The notes under the pieces: generated by a model
What the model saw: the letters and a program-made list of their open reading frames with translations, nothing else
Database searches by the model: none
What the model was told of the DNA's origin: nothing
Translations under genes and position numbers: made by a program
Part shown: one piece after another, positions 1 to 9,296 of the stretch
Position numbering within the stretch: position 1 is the first letter of the stretch
Layout of the letters: each line of letters starts with the position of its first letter
From: Anaerolineaceae bacterium
GTDB lineage: Bacteria; Chloroflexota; Anaerolineae; Aggregatilineales; Phototrophicaceae
Direction: 5' to 3'
Assembly (NCBI GenBank): GCA_002699585.1
Contig: PABP01000023.1
Location: forward strand, 1-64,000
DNA: 64,000 nucleotides

Positions 1-14
1 CGTGATTTCTTCAT
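1..14 (-). CDS. possible 5' end of a gene running off the left edge
   Basis: Only a start is visible. On the minus strand a GGAG element is followed about eight bases later by ATG at position 14, reading Met-Lys-Lys-Ser before the edge of the window. The spacing and the Met-Lys-Lys opening fit the start of a real, possibly exported, protein, but four codons cannot prove it. The terminator at 105-138 belongs to the gene upstream of it, which supports a new transcription unit starting here. Confidence 0.3.
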
Positions 15-104
15 GGGAAATTCTCCATTCAGTTGAGCTTACTTTACTGGAAATTTCCGCTTTTGACTGGACCACATATCGGGGAGGCTTACCATACATC
101 AAAA

Positions 105-138
105 AATCAAAAAGAGCCTGGTCAGGCCCTTTTTGATT
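105..138 (-). terminator. rho-independent terminator after the first glycerol-3-phosphate dehydrogenase
   Basis: A 16-base arm (105-120) and its near-perfect complement (123-138) form a stem around a two-base centre. It is AT-rich at the base, so it has a U-run when read on the minus strand. It lies 38 bases past the stop codon of the minus-strand gene ending at 176. Confidence 0.85.
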
Positions 139-175
139 CGCTACTTTGCTACTCATTGTCACCAACGACAGGTGC

Positions 176-1876
176 TTATAGTGCAGCAACGGGTTCTTTT
201 TCCTCAACTCGCTTGAAGATACGCTTGCACTCTGCAATTTCCTGATGCATTTTCTCGTAGGTCCAGGCAAGCTCCTGTCGCATAATATCTGCAACAGCTT
301 CCAGCGTATCATCACCCGGATATTCGCCAGTGCCTAACTCCATGCGGCGCAAAATAACATCGGAGAGCTTAACAGCCATTTCCGAGCGCACACTATGGAC
401 CACCTCGGCGGCGATTGCATCGCTATCGCCGGGTAGTGGCTCCAACCAACGTTCATTCTCTGTGATGTACTTTAAAACCTGCCGATACGCAGATCCATAA
501 TTATAGACAAGGTGTTCTAGCACGGGCGGTTTCAAATCATAAGGCGCATCTGCAATCTGACGCGAGAGATAGGTCAGGAACTGCTTGATATGTCCGCCAT
601 GTATGGGCGTAACTGCGGTACGGCAATTGATCGATGGCCGTTCCAGCTTTTTTAATGCTTTGTTGACCACTTTTTCAGCCAGTGCGCGGGCAGTCGTGTA
701 TTTGACACATACAACCGATAGCAGCCCGTCGACACCATCTTCGCTAGAATGGTCGTGAATCGAATCTTCACGCACCAGGTCGATACCATCGTACTCGTCA
801 CCGCCCTCTTCCATCGGCACAAAACCCTCATGATGCCACAGGACATCCTCTGGCTTGAGGTTGACGCCTGGGTGTGCCGTATTGACCTCGTTCAAATACT
901 CGGCAATTGCTTCATCTGTCAGGACGTATTCATCAGGATGCCCACTATAGGGTCGATGGAACGTCCCCACAATGGAGTACTGCCTCCAGGGCACAATGAG
1001 CAACATATTCGACCGATGGCGCTCGACGCCGTTTTTGTCTTTGTAGGTATAGTCGCTCGTCGAAGCAACCGCATAATCAGAGTAAACCTGCGGTGTGATC
1101 AGGTTGACAGCAACTGACAAGTTGAAGCGTGTCTTGGTAGCAACGCCATTGACCGCATTCAACAGTCCATCCGTCCATCCGCCAGCAGCGTTAATCACCA
1201 AACGTGAACGAATGTTGAAAGCTTCACCAGTAAGTACATCCCGGGCCTGTATACCCTCGATCTGCCGTCCATCCTGTAGGAACCCATCAGCCTGAACATA
1301 ATTGGCCACATGAGCACCAACTTCTACGGCAGACAGAATAAACGAGAGCAACATCCGGTCGCTGTTGTACATTTGGGCATCGTACCAGACTACCCCGCCA
1401 GTTATTTTGCTGGCATCCATGCCAGGCATCAATTCGAGGCACTCTGCACGCGAGATAGCATGGCCATTTGGTAGTTCTTTTTGAGGATCGCCCGTCTGAT
1501 TGCGATCAAAGCTGATCATGTCGTTCAACTTCATGGCCGCCTGCATTACCGGCTTGCTTTTCATCAGCTTGTGCGTCGTCGGCATCATAAAAGCCAACGG
1601 ATGTACAAGATGCGGTGCAATCTGCATCATGGCCTTGCGTTCATAGATCATTTTCCGAACAAGGGGCAGATTGGCATCTTGTAGATAGCGGAGTCCACCA
1701 TGAACAGTCTTCATACTGTTGGCCGATGTCGCACCGCCAAAGTCACCCTTATCAATGAGAGCAACTCGTAAACCCCGCTGGGCTGCATCCCAGGCGATAC
1801 ACGCCCCAGCAATACCAGCACCCACGACCAATACGTCGTAAGTACCTTGACTTAACTGTTCAATATCTCGCTTCAT
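176..1876 (-). CDS. glpD: FAD-dependent glycerol-3-phosphate dehydrogenase (first copy)
   Basis: A 566-residue enzyme expected to oxidise sn-glycerol 3-phosphate to dihydroxyacetone phosphate at the membrane, passing electrons to quinone through FAD. The N-terminal Rossmann motif GAGIAG (residues 19-24) binds the FAD ADP moiety. The GlpD signature HGGLRYL follows near residue 60, and the C-terminal 150 residues form the helical DAO_C domain of the family. Length is normal for GlpD. The start ATG at 1876 has only a weak upstream CGGG. No glycerol kinase or facilitator gene is adjacent. A second, clearly different GlpD-like gene lies at 42468-44165, so the two may differ in acceptor or regulation (inference). 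Other FAD oxidoreductases of the DAO fold are the main alternative. Confidence 0.88.
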   Translation of the reverse strand: MKRDIEQLSQGTYDVLVVGAGIAGACIAWDAAQRGLRVALIDKGDFGGATSANSMKTVHGGLRYLQDANLPLVRKMIYERKAMMQIAPHLVHPLAFMMPTTHKLMKSKPVMQAAMKLNDMISFDRNQTGDPQKELPNGHAISRAECLELMPGMDASKITGGVVWYDAQMYNSDRMLLSFILSAVEVGAHVANYVQADGFLQDGRQIEGIQARDVLTGEAFNIRSRLVINAAGGWTDGLLNAVNGVATKTRFNLSVAVNLITPQVYSDYAVASTSDYTYKDKNGVERHRSNMLLIVPWRQYSIVGTFHRPYSGHPDEYVLTDEAIAEYLNEVNTAHPGVNLKPEDVLWHHEGFVPMEEGGDEYDGIDLVREDSIHDHSSEDGVDGLLSVVCVKYTTARALAEKVVNKALKKLERPSINCRTAVTPIHGGHIKQFLTYLSRQIADAPYDLKPPVLEHLVYNYGSAYRQVLKYITENERWLEPLPGDSDAIAAEVVHSVRSEMAVKLSDVILRRMELGTGEYPGDDTLEAVADIMRQELAWTYEKMHQEIAECKRIFKRVEEKEPVAAL

Positions 1877-1984
1877 ATCTTATTTTCCCGTTGGCAAGCA
1901 ACTTTTGCTTTTTATCAATTCAAAGCCAACAACATGAACGTCTTAGCCACAAAAGCACTCGAAAGTTAGATAGATTAGTAACGC

Positions 1985-2068
1985 TTAGCGGCGCGTTTTC
2001 ACCATACGAACTACAAACATAGCAACAACAAACATGGTAACTACCGCAAAGATGCGTTTCTTGGACAT
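1985..2068 (-). CDS. 27-residue single-span membrane peptide
   Basis: A short reading frame with a start (ATG at 2068) preceded six bases upstream by a GGGGG Shine-Dalgarno-like run. It encodes a peptide with a positive start (Met-Ser-Lys-Lys-Arg), about 16 hydrophobic residues rich in Val, Met, Phe and Ala, and a positive tail (Val-Lys-Thr-Arg-Arg). This is the classic plan of a small single-pass membrane peptide. It sits 108 bases upstream of the glycerol-3-phosphate dehydrogenase start on the same strand, so they may be cotranscribed. The family is not recognised. It could be a regulator or accessory subunit of a membrane complex, or a type I toxin-like peptide; nothing here decides between them. 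Confidence 0.5.
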   Translation of the reverse strand: MSKKRIFAVVTMFVVAMFVVRMVKTRR

Positions 2069-2535
2069 GTGTTCCCCCGTCATCTATTTATTTACGGACC
2101 AACTTAGAAGCCTGAGCTAAAAAGTTGATGTTTTCTCATGATCTCATCCTACTAGACCCCACCTTGCCTTTCCCTAAATACCTATTTACAAATTTACTTG
2201 ATGAGATTAGCGTAGGTCTGGCCCTTTACTCACGTCTAAGAACTTACAAAAAACCTTGCATGAACGTAATGTTTTTTGTAATACATTTTCATATTGAGTT
2301 AGCACCCATCGACTAAATCTAAAAATAAACCCTATATTTACTGAAAAGTAATGTTTTTGCCTGAAAACAAACTAACAACAAAGACTAATATAAATAACAA
2401 TTACATGGGGTATGCAAGTAAGTTGCAAGGCCACAGTTAGATAATGACAACGGTGTGTAACTAAATTTCTTTATTTGATGCATTTGAGGCAATTTTATCA
2501 ACCTTATCAAACATACATGAAGCAGGTTACACCAT
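2069..2535. other. AT-rich intergenic region with one hairpin
   Basis: About 470 bases between a minus-strand peptide and a plus-strand secreted esterase, clearly more AT-rich than the genes. The only strong structure is an 11-base perfect inverted repeat at 2244-2254 and 2271-2281 with a 16-base loop and A/T-rich arms. It must hold divergent promoters, but no confident -35/-10 pair was found. No coding signal was seen. Confidence 0.5.
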
Positions 2536-4983
2536 ATGCATCGTGGAAGCGTCAGGTATCTACAGTTTTTAGCTGTATCTATCTTGCTAGCCATTTGTAT
2601 AAACTTCATTCCTGCTGCAACTATACATGCAGCGGGGCCTTTTACATGCAATGACACAGTCCGCATTATGCCGACTGGCGATTCGCTTACCCAAGGCTAT
2701 TCATCTGGTGTAACCGATAATGGGTATCAAATTGCATACCGTAAGACCCTCTATGACAATCTGATTGCCCAGGGACGTCAAATCAATTTTGTAGGTTCAA
2801 ATAGCTCCGGCGGCAGTTATACTGGCTTCGATCCCGATCATATGGGTATGCCTGGGTGGAACGTGCAGCAGGTTGAAGTCAATATATACAACTGGTTGGT
2901 GGCCAATACACCGGATATTGTGTTGCTGCATATCGGCACAAATGACCTCAATCCTAATCCAGGGAACCCTGATCCAGCGCTTGCCTTCATCGATAACTAT
3001 GAACGTTTACTCAACTATATTGATGATTATGAAAATAACACGGGTAATAATGTCACAGTTGTCGTAGCACGTATCATTCGTCGTCTTAATTCCAAGACGG
3101 ACTTCAACTCCGCAACAACAAGATTTAATGATGCGCTTGAAAGCATGGTGAATACTCGCATCAGCAATGGGGATGATCTCATCCTGGTTGATATGGAAAA
3201 CGACGCAGGCATCATCTACGAATACACAACCAGCGGTGGCGACATCTACTATTTAGATGCTGGTGGCATCCATCTAGCGCCCTCCGGTTACAACAAGATG
3301 GCCGGAGTTTGGGGTTCCACGCTACTATCGATGCTGCCCGATTGCAGCGTAAACGCCCCAACCAACATTAGTGTTAGCAATGTGGCTCGTACTAGCCTGA
3401 CAGTGAGTTGGACAGATACCAATACGCACGAAGGAGCGTATCTGGTTGAGCGCTCAGTCAACAGTGGCGCCTGGTCACAGGTAGCAAGTTTAGCACCCAA
3501 TACCCAGACTTATAATGTGACGAACCTGACCTGTGGAACCAATTATGGCTATCGCGTGCGCGCTGCTTCCGGCACGCTATCAGTATACTCAAATTATGCG
3601 ACGACCAGCGCATCAACGCCTGCCTGCATTCCAACACCAAGCGCACCTGTGCTCAATGGCGTATCGGAAACAACCATCGCTCTGGCGCTGCCCAGCAATC
3701 CGAACAACTATACCCTACAAATACAGCGACAAGACCAGGCTCAGCTTTTAACAACAATGGCTGGTGCCGGGAACTGGGTCACGATTGCATCCGTGACAAA
3801 TACAAATACTAACTATGTCGATACACCGCTCACTTGTGAAACAATGTATGCTTATCGCTATCGTTGGGTAGATGGCACAGATGCAGGCCAATATGGTCCA
3901 TCAATGACAATCAGCACCAACCCATGCCCTGCCCCGCTCACGCATTCATTTGGCTTATATAAGGATGGACACTGGATCTTCTACACTGTGGACGGCAATA
4001 CAGCGTACGATGCACGTTTCACTTTTGGCCCAACAACAGGTGGTTGGCAAGCCGTTATTGGCGACTGGAACGGCGATGGCATAGATGGTATTGGTGTTTA
4101 CCGTCAAGGTGTCTGGAAGCTACACAGTGCGACTGCCAGCGGTGTCAATGACATCACCTTTGCCTATGGTGCAGCTGAAGACGGTTGGACCGCCTTACTC
4201 GGTGATTGGGACGGTAATGGCACAGCCACCCCTGGTCTCTACAAAAACGGTGTCTTCCTGCTGCGCAATAGCAATAACAACGGCACAGCCAATATCAACG
4301 TTAACTTTGGTACAGCAACCAGTTTGCCCATCGTCGGTGACTGGGATGGCAACGGCACAGATACCGTCGGCTACTATGAAAATGGCACATTTACCCTGTC
4401 AAATAGCAATGTATCGCCAGCAGCCAATATTGTCGCTACATTTGGGCCAACGGGTTGGTTGCCACTAATCGGCGATTGGGACGACAACAACACGGATACA
4501 ATCGGCATATACAATGACGGTCTCTGGCGCATGCGCAATAGTAATAGCAGCGGTGCTGTACAAATTGGCTTCAATTATGGCGATTTAAGTGGTGGTTGGC
4601 AGCCAATGGGTAAATTCAACAGCGATCCCAGTATTTTGAACTTGCTCTTCGCTTCAACCGTACCAACACCGCGTGTTATTGTCATTCCTGGGCCTTCAGA
4701 TAGCACCCCGCCCGCACCCAATAGCAATGGGGGGACAATCAATGATAACCCGTCAACAGAGGGGTCTGCGGGTAATTTTGAACCAGAAGTTACACCAACT
4801 GAAGGTAATCCGTCAGGAGCATCAGCAACGCCTATAGGCTCTCCCACACCCACACTTATGCCAGAGGCTACAACAACACCTGAAGCTACTGCAACAGTGG
4901 AGCCATCGCCGACGTTAACATCTTCTCCAACACCAATTGTATCGGCAACACCAGAACTGTCGCCAACGCCAGAACCCCAATAG
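2536..4983 (+). CDS. secreted SGNH/GDSL esterase with FN3 domains and GDW repeats
   Basis: An 815-residue exported protein. It has a signal peptide (about residues 1-33, ending in an Ala-rich site), then an SGNH hydrolase domain with the nucleophile block GDSLTQG (Ser50), the block V GTND, and a late Asp-x-x-His block (GGIHLAPSG). Two fibronectin type III-like domains follow, then about five copies of a unit of the type G-x-Y-x-x-G-x-W ending in GDWxGDG, resembling VCBS/FG-GAP-type calcium-binding or sugar-binding repeats. The last 120 residues are a Pro/Thr/Ser/Glu-rich tail without an obvious sorting motif. Such enzymes deacylate polysaccharides or lipids outside the cell; the substrate here is unknown. 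It is monocistronic and ends at a shared bidirectional terminator. Confidence 0.85.
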   Translation: MHRGSVRYLQFLAVSILLAICINFIPAATIHAAGPFTCNDTVRIMPTGDSLTQGYSSGVTDNGYQIAYRKTLYDNLIAQGRQINFVGSNSSGGSYTGFDPDHMGMPGWNVQQVEVNIYNWLVANTPDIVLLHIGTNDLNPNPGNPDPALAFIDNYERLLNYIDDYENNTGNNVTVVVARIIRRLNSKTDFNSATTRFNDALESMVNTRISNGDDLILVDMENDAGIIYEYTTSGGDIYYLDAGGIHLAPSGYNKMAGVWGSTLLSMLPDCSVNAPTNISVSNVARTSLTVSWTDTNTHEGAYLVERSVNSGAWSQVASLAPNTQTYNVTNLTCGTNYGYRVRAASGTLSVYSNYATTSASTPACIPTPSAPVLNGVSETTIALALPSNPNNYTLQIQRQDQAQLLTTMAGAGNWVTIASVTNTNTNYVDTPLTCETMYAYRYRWVDGTDAGQYGPSMTISTNPCPAPLTHSFGLYKDGHWIFYTVDGNTAYDARFTFGPTTGGWQAVIGDWNGDGIDGIGVYRQGVWKLHSATASGVNDITFAYGAAEDGWTALLGDWDGNGTATPGLYKNGVFLLRNSNNNGTANINVNFGTATSLPIVGDWDGNGTDTVGYYENGTFTLSNSNVSPAANIVATFGPTGWLPLIGDWDDNNTDTIGIYNDGLWRMRNSNSSGAVQIGFNYGDLSGGWQPMGKFNSDPSILNLLFASTVPTPRVIVIPGPSDSTPPAPNSNGGTINDNPSTEGSAGNFEPEVTPTEGNPSGASATPIGSPTPTLMPEATTTPEATATVEPSPTLTSSPTPIVSATPELSPTPEPQ

Positions 4984-5045
4984 GTGCCAGATGTATCGCC
5001 ACCTCTTGGCACTAATACAGGGACTTAATTCGACAGTCAATCATA

Positions 5046-5085
5046 AAACAAAACGGAGAAGCCACTTGGCTTCTCCGTTTTGTTT
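5046..5085. terminator. bidirectional terminator
   Basis: A perfect 18-base inverted repeat (5046-5063 and 5068-5085) with a four-base loop. It is GC-rich at the tip and A/T-rich at the base on both sides, and lies between the converging genes ending at 4983 (+) and 5110 (-). Confidence 0.9.
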
Positions 5086-5109
5086 GGAAGCAAATCAAAC
5101 TAGCTGGCG

Positions 5110-5589
5110 TCAGGCCAATTCAAATGGATTTAGAAGCAGCTCTATTTTCAAATCCATCATACCCAGCTTGAGGTGGTCACCATTGCGCAAAGAATACTGC
5201 TGCCCCGGCTTCAACCGCTCACCATTGAGCAAGGTACCATTCGCGCTGTCGTTATCGACAATAACAACACGGTCACCGTCGAGCGCCAACAACGCATGAC
5301 GACGAGAAATGCCTAAATCATAGGCATTAAACGGCGACAAATCGATCCCTTGGAACATTTCAGTTTCAGGATATGACCGACCAATAGCAACATTTTCAGT
5401 TAAATCCAGGATGATCTGGATGCCCATCGATAAGATAGTAATTCCAATACGCCAGGGACGCGGAGTACCCTTATCGAGTATTGAGGTCTGTCTTGTTGCC
5501 AGATTGATGTTGCTATCTGTCGTAAATTTTTTCGTTTGATCATGTGCTATCACAGGTTTACGACCTTTTGTCAAACCAGAGTCATCCAT
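5110..5589 (-). CDS. FHA-domain protein
   Basis: A 159-residue protein with a C-terminal forkhead-associated domain (about residues 65-150), a phosphothreonine-peptide binding module. The diagnostic blocks GRS (70-72), SRRH (95-98) and NGT (117-119) are all intact, so phosphopeptide binding should be retained. The first 60 residues are not recognised and show no signal peptide or membrane segment. The start at 5589 is supported by a GGAG nine bases upstream. FHA proteins usually read out Ser/Thr kinase signals; no kinase of that type is in the window. It is divergent from the large regulator at 5983, with a 393-base region between them. Confidence 0.85.
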   Translation of the reverse strand: MDDSGLTKGRKPVIAHDQTKKFTTDSNINLATRQTSILDKGTPRPWRIGITILSMGIQIILDLTENVAIGRSYPETEMFQGIDLSPFNAYDLGISRRHALLALDGDRVVIVDNDSANGTLLNGERLKPGQQYSLRNGDHLKLGMMDLKIELLLNPFELA

Positions 5590-5982
5590 AAATTAACTCC
5601 GCAATCACCTATTGAACCTACTATACTGGAACATGCTTGCACCAACCTTTCAAAATCTGTGCCTTTTAGACTCAGTTTGGTGCAAAATGCAAGAACGGTT
5701 GTGCAAAACATAAGCCAGGACAATTTGACTTACCCAGCGAGTTGATATAACAATAGAAATCTTCATCAACCTATAAAACATCTTAATTAAGCATAATATC
5801 TGTTATCATGGTAAATGGGCTGATCAAAATCCCTGTTCAGCTACTATATTTATCGAACTTGTAACGATACTGCAAAAAACCATGTATTCTTATGGTATCA
5901 AAGCTTGGATCAGTGTCATCATCCTAGGGGATAATGACATAAGATAGTTAGCATAACATAGGCAAAATAGGATCCGACACTT
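5590..5982. other. divergent intergenic region, no gene seen
   Basis: About 390 bases between the divergent FHA gene and the large response-regulator gene. It is AT-rich in its second half and must hold both promoters. A TTGACT near 5727 could be a -35 element, but no convincing partner was found. The start at 5983 has an AGGA about 11 bases upstream. No coding potential or strong hairpin was seen. Confidence 0.4.
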
Positions 5983-8900
5983 ATGAGTGATATCCAATCC
6001 TCAGAACCTGCACCACCGCAAACTATAAAATCAGACCAAAATAGCACCAAGGCTCTCGTCATTAGCTCTAAAAAAATAGTCTGGCTGGATGAACTCGACC
6101 AGACCGCCTATGAGGTTGAGCGCGTAGAAACAGCAGAAGACGGCATGGAGCAACTCAGTAGTGGTAATTTTGACATCATCTTGATAGATGATGACGTGCT
6201 CAAAAAGGATACGGCCACCGTCGCGCGCGAAATTAAACGACGGGTTCCGATTGTGCCCGTGCTGGTCTTATCCAGTAATTCCGACCAAGAATACCAGACC
6301 GACTTAATCGAAGCTGGTGTTGACGATATTCTGACGCAGGAAGCCCCCTCGGAAACACTGCTTAGACGTTTCCGGTTGCTATTGCGCCAACGACGACAGA
6401 ATCTGGCACTTGCTCGACGCAATCAAAATCTACATTCCATCACGATGGTCTCTCGACGATTGCACAATGCCGATCATCCGGCATCACTCATTGTTGACGC
6501 CATTAACACATTATGTACGGCCTTTAGTCTCTATGGCGTCGCTATTGCCATCAATCAGGGTGATACACAAAAGTTGTATGCTGGTACTGCGGGCGTCAAC
6601 GATAATCGGCGACTGTATGAAAGTGCGATTCCGTTACACAATTATGATCCATTTTTGCAGTGTATTCGCTCAGGTATGTCACAAATCTATCGTGACCTGA
6701 ATACACATCCTTTCTATACGCCAATTCCAGTTTTACCGGATACGCACTCAGCCATCATCGTGCCCCTCACTTATGGTGAGCAAATTTTGGGCGCCCTGGC
6801 GGTGTTCAACACCCATGAGCGCTCATTCTCACCAGATGAGCTGATGCTCTATGAGCTGCTTGCTGGCCATCTAGGCAGCGCTTATTACAACGTACGCCAG
6901 TATTACGCGCAGGATGTAAATTACCAGTCCGCACGTCAGACGCTACGCGCTTGGCAGCGCCTGACAACGGTCTACAAGCCCGAAGAAGTCGCTAGCAGCC
7001 TATGTGAACTGGTACAGGATACACGCAGCGTCAACAATGCTTTGGTTTGGTTGTTCGATACACGCGAAGATGCCGAAGAAATTATCACGAACACAAGTAA
7101 CGACGATGTGGCGGATGTCTTCAAGAAGCTATACGAAGATGGCCACATCACGCGGATACTTGAACAGTTCGATAATCGGATGCAACCGCTCAGCTTCTTG
7201 ATTGGCCGTGGCCAGGACCCACTTAATGCCATGTTCCGGGTGATGGGTGGACAGCAATTGCTGCTCATACCTGTTGTAGGCTCCCTCCAATTATTAGGTG
7301 GCGTATTTGTCACCAATACGGTCAATATGTCGTTCTCCACAGAAGACATCAACCTGATGGAAAGCCTGACCCATGCTGCTGGGCAAACATTGGAACGTAA
7401 TACGCTCATCACAGCTATGGAAGAACAAACAGGCCGCCTTGAGGCCATCCTGCGCAGCATTAAAGAAGGTATCTTCTTCGTTGGCGGCAACAATCGGGTT
7501 GTCTTCTGTAACCCGCAATTCACAGAAGTCACAGGGATACCCCCGTCACAGGTACTCAGTTACGAATCGGATACCCTGCTCGATCAGTTGGCTAGCAAAG
7601 CCAACAATCCTGATCTCAAGGCTCAATTGCAGGAAGCATTAAAACAAACCATCGAAAGCGACGAAGATACCCACGAGTACCCTATCGTCGAGACTTATCT
7701 GGAAGACACCAACCAGAATATCTACATTGAGTTCATGGCGATTACTTCGCACGATGCGAAGTCACCAAGCTGGATTGGCTTCTTACGAACCAGTAAACAG
7801 GGTTCAGGTATCCAATCACAAACGCAGCAGCTTTTGCGTAACATTATTGAGGGCATCGGCGTACCGTATACGCAGCTTCATAGCTCGATCATCACGCTCA
7901 ACGAACATCACGGCAACCTCAGTTACCGTAAGCGCGAGCAATACATGACCAAGCTAGAGGAAGAAGCCGATGCAGCCAGCAAGCTCTGGAGTAACTTCAT
8001 CCAGATTTATAATGTAGAAACAGCGGGCCTCGTCTTAGACCGTGAGGCCATTGACCCGTACGAACTGATTGACGACCTACTCAATAGCCGCAGTCTGAGC
8101 AAGTATCGTCGGCGCGTGCATGTGAACGTCCAACCACCGCGCGTCAATGTTGAGGTTGATGTTCGCTATATTCGTATCGCCATTACCAACATCATTGAAT
8201 TCATCGCATGGCTCAGCCCAAGCAACTCCCCTATCAACATTCAGGTTAAGCCTCAAAAGAACAGTGTAAGCATCAGCATCCAAGATAAGAGCGCTGGGTT
8301 ATCTGCCGAAGACGTGGATACGCTCTTTGATCCTATGCAGCAAAATCAATTGGATAGTGAATACAGCAAGCTGGGCCTGTATTTGAGCAATCGCATTATT
8401 GAAAAACATAATGGTGAGCTTGACGTTGAAAGTCGCCCAGGTTGGGGCACTGTTATGAAGCTCGTATTGCCGACCGTTGGCTCTACGCCTGTCTCTGTAG
8501 AAAAACCCTTTTCTGTTACGGTTCAATCACAGCAGCCGCAACCGCTTTCTGTCATTGTTGTTGAAGGACGCAAAAGCATCCTGAGCCGACTTTATGATCG
8601 CATTGAGCAAGAAGAACACAAAATCATCATTGAGCACTCTGCGCGTGAGGTCCTCAGCGATTTGGGACTTGCACACTTTGACCTGATCCTGCTCGATCAG
8701 GATGCCAACGATAACAATGTTGTGGGGCTCTGCCGTGATATCCGCCAGCAATCGGATATTCCGATTATTGTGGTAGCAGACCATGATAACGAAGAAGAAC
8801 GCGTTCAGGCCCTACGGACGGGTGCAGATGACTACGTCGTGGAGCCATTTAGTGAAGATGAGTTCCTGGCACGCATGGATAGTATTGCCAAGCGTAAGTT

Positions 8901-9222
8901 GATCGTCACGCGTACACAACCCCCCATGCAAATCGGCGATATTTACATCGATTTCGCGCGGCGTCTGGTGTACGTCAACAACAATCTGCTGGACTTAACG
9001 ACTAAAGAATACGAACTTCTACGTACGCTCGCGCTGCACAAAGAACAAGTACTGACCCATAAGCAACTACTAGAAAAGGTATGGGGACCAGAATACCGCG
9101 AAGAAACACAATACTTGTGGGTGAATGTCAGCCGCCTGCGTAAAAAACTTGAACCCACTAAGGAAAGCCCCCGGTATATCCAGACCGAGCCGGGTATCGG
9201 CTATGTCTTCCGGGAACCGTAA
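5983..9222 (+). CDS. GAF/PAS pseudo-kinase fused to an OmpR-type response regulator
   Basis: A 1079-residue cytoplasmic regulator. In order: receiver-like domain (about 26-140), two GAF domains (about 150-480), a PAS domain (about 485-600), a HisKA/HATPase-like module (about 605-830), a second receiver-like domain (853-970) and an OmpR/PhoB winged helix (about 975-1079). The phosphorelay residues are degraded throughout. In the H-box region the sequence reads IEGIGVPY where active kinases have SHELRTPL. The N-box lost its second Asn. The second receiver keeps the phosphoacceptor-like Asp905, but the acidic pair is Glu-Gly and the invariant Lys is Glu954. The first receiver has Ser-Ser in place of its acidic pair. 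The wHTH looks intact, so the likely role is ligand- or protein-controlled DNA binding without phosphotransfer (inference). Confidence 0.85.
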   Translation: MSDIQSSEPAPPQTIKSDQNSTKALVISSKKIVWLDELDQTAYEVERVETAEDGMEQLSSGNFDIILIDDDVLKKDTATVAREIKRRVPIVPVLVLSSNSDQEYQTDLIEAGVDDILTQEAPSETLLRRFRLLLRQRRQNLALARRNQNLHSITMVSRRLHNADHPASLIVDAINTLCTAFSLYGVAIAINQGDTQKLYAGTAGVNDNRRLYESAIPLHNYDPFLQCIRSGMSQIYRDLNTHPFYTPIPVLPDTHSAIIVPLTYGEQILGALAVFNTHERSFSPDELMLYELLAGHLGSAYYNVRQYYAQDVNYQSARQTLRAWQRLTTVYKPEEVASSLCELVQDTRSVNNALVWLFDTREDAEEIITNTSNDDVADVFKKLYEDGHITRILEQFDNRMQPLSFLIGRGQDPLNAMFRVMGGQQLLLIPVVGSLQLLGGVFVTNTVNMSFSTEDINLMESLTHAAGQTLERNTLITAMEEQTGRLEAILRSIKEGIFFVGGNNRVVFCNPQFTEVTGIPPSQVLSYESDTLLDQLASKANNPDLKAQLQEALKQTIESDEDTHEYPIVETYLEDTNQNIYIEFMAITSHDAKSPSWIGFLRTSKQGSGIQSQTQQLLRNIIEGIGVPYTQLHSSIITLNEHHGNLSYRKREQYMTKLEEEADAASKLWSNFIQIYNVETAGLVLDREAIDPYELIDDLLNSRSLSKYRRRVHVNVQPPRVNVEVDVRYIRIAITNIIEFIAWLSPSNSPINIQVKPQKNSVSISIQDKSAGLSAEDVDTLFDPMQQNQLDSEYSKLGLYLSNRIIEKHNGELDVESRPGWGTVMKLVLPTVGSTPVSVEKPFSVTVQSQQPQPLSVIVVEGRKSILSRLYDRIEQEEHKIIIEHSAREVLSDLGLAHFDLILLDQDANDNNVVGLCRDIRQQSDIPIIVVADHDNEEERVQALRTGADDYVVEPFSEDEFLARMDSIAKRKLIVTRTQPPMQIGDIYIDFARRLVYVNNNLLDLTTKEYELLRTLALHKEQVLTHKQLLEKVWGPEYREETQYLWVNVSRLRKKLEPTKESPRYIQTEPGIGYVFREP

Positions 9223-9231
9223 AACTTAGAT

Positions 9232-9278
9232 GACTAACAAAAAAGCGACCCAGATCATCGGTCGCTTTTTTGTTAGTC
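9232..9278. terminator. bidirectional terminator
   Basis: A perfect 19-base inverted repeat (9232-9250 and 9260-9278) with a nine-base loop and six-base A and T runs in the arms. It sits between the converging genes ending at 9222 (+) and 9297 (-) and serves both. Confidence 0.92.
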
Positions 9279-9296
9279 GGAACTCGAAAAGTCGGA

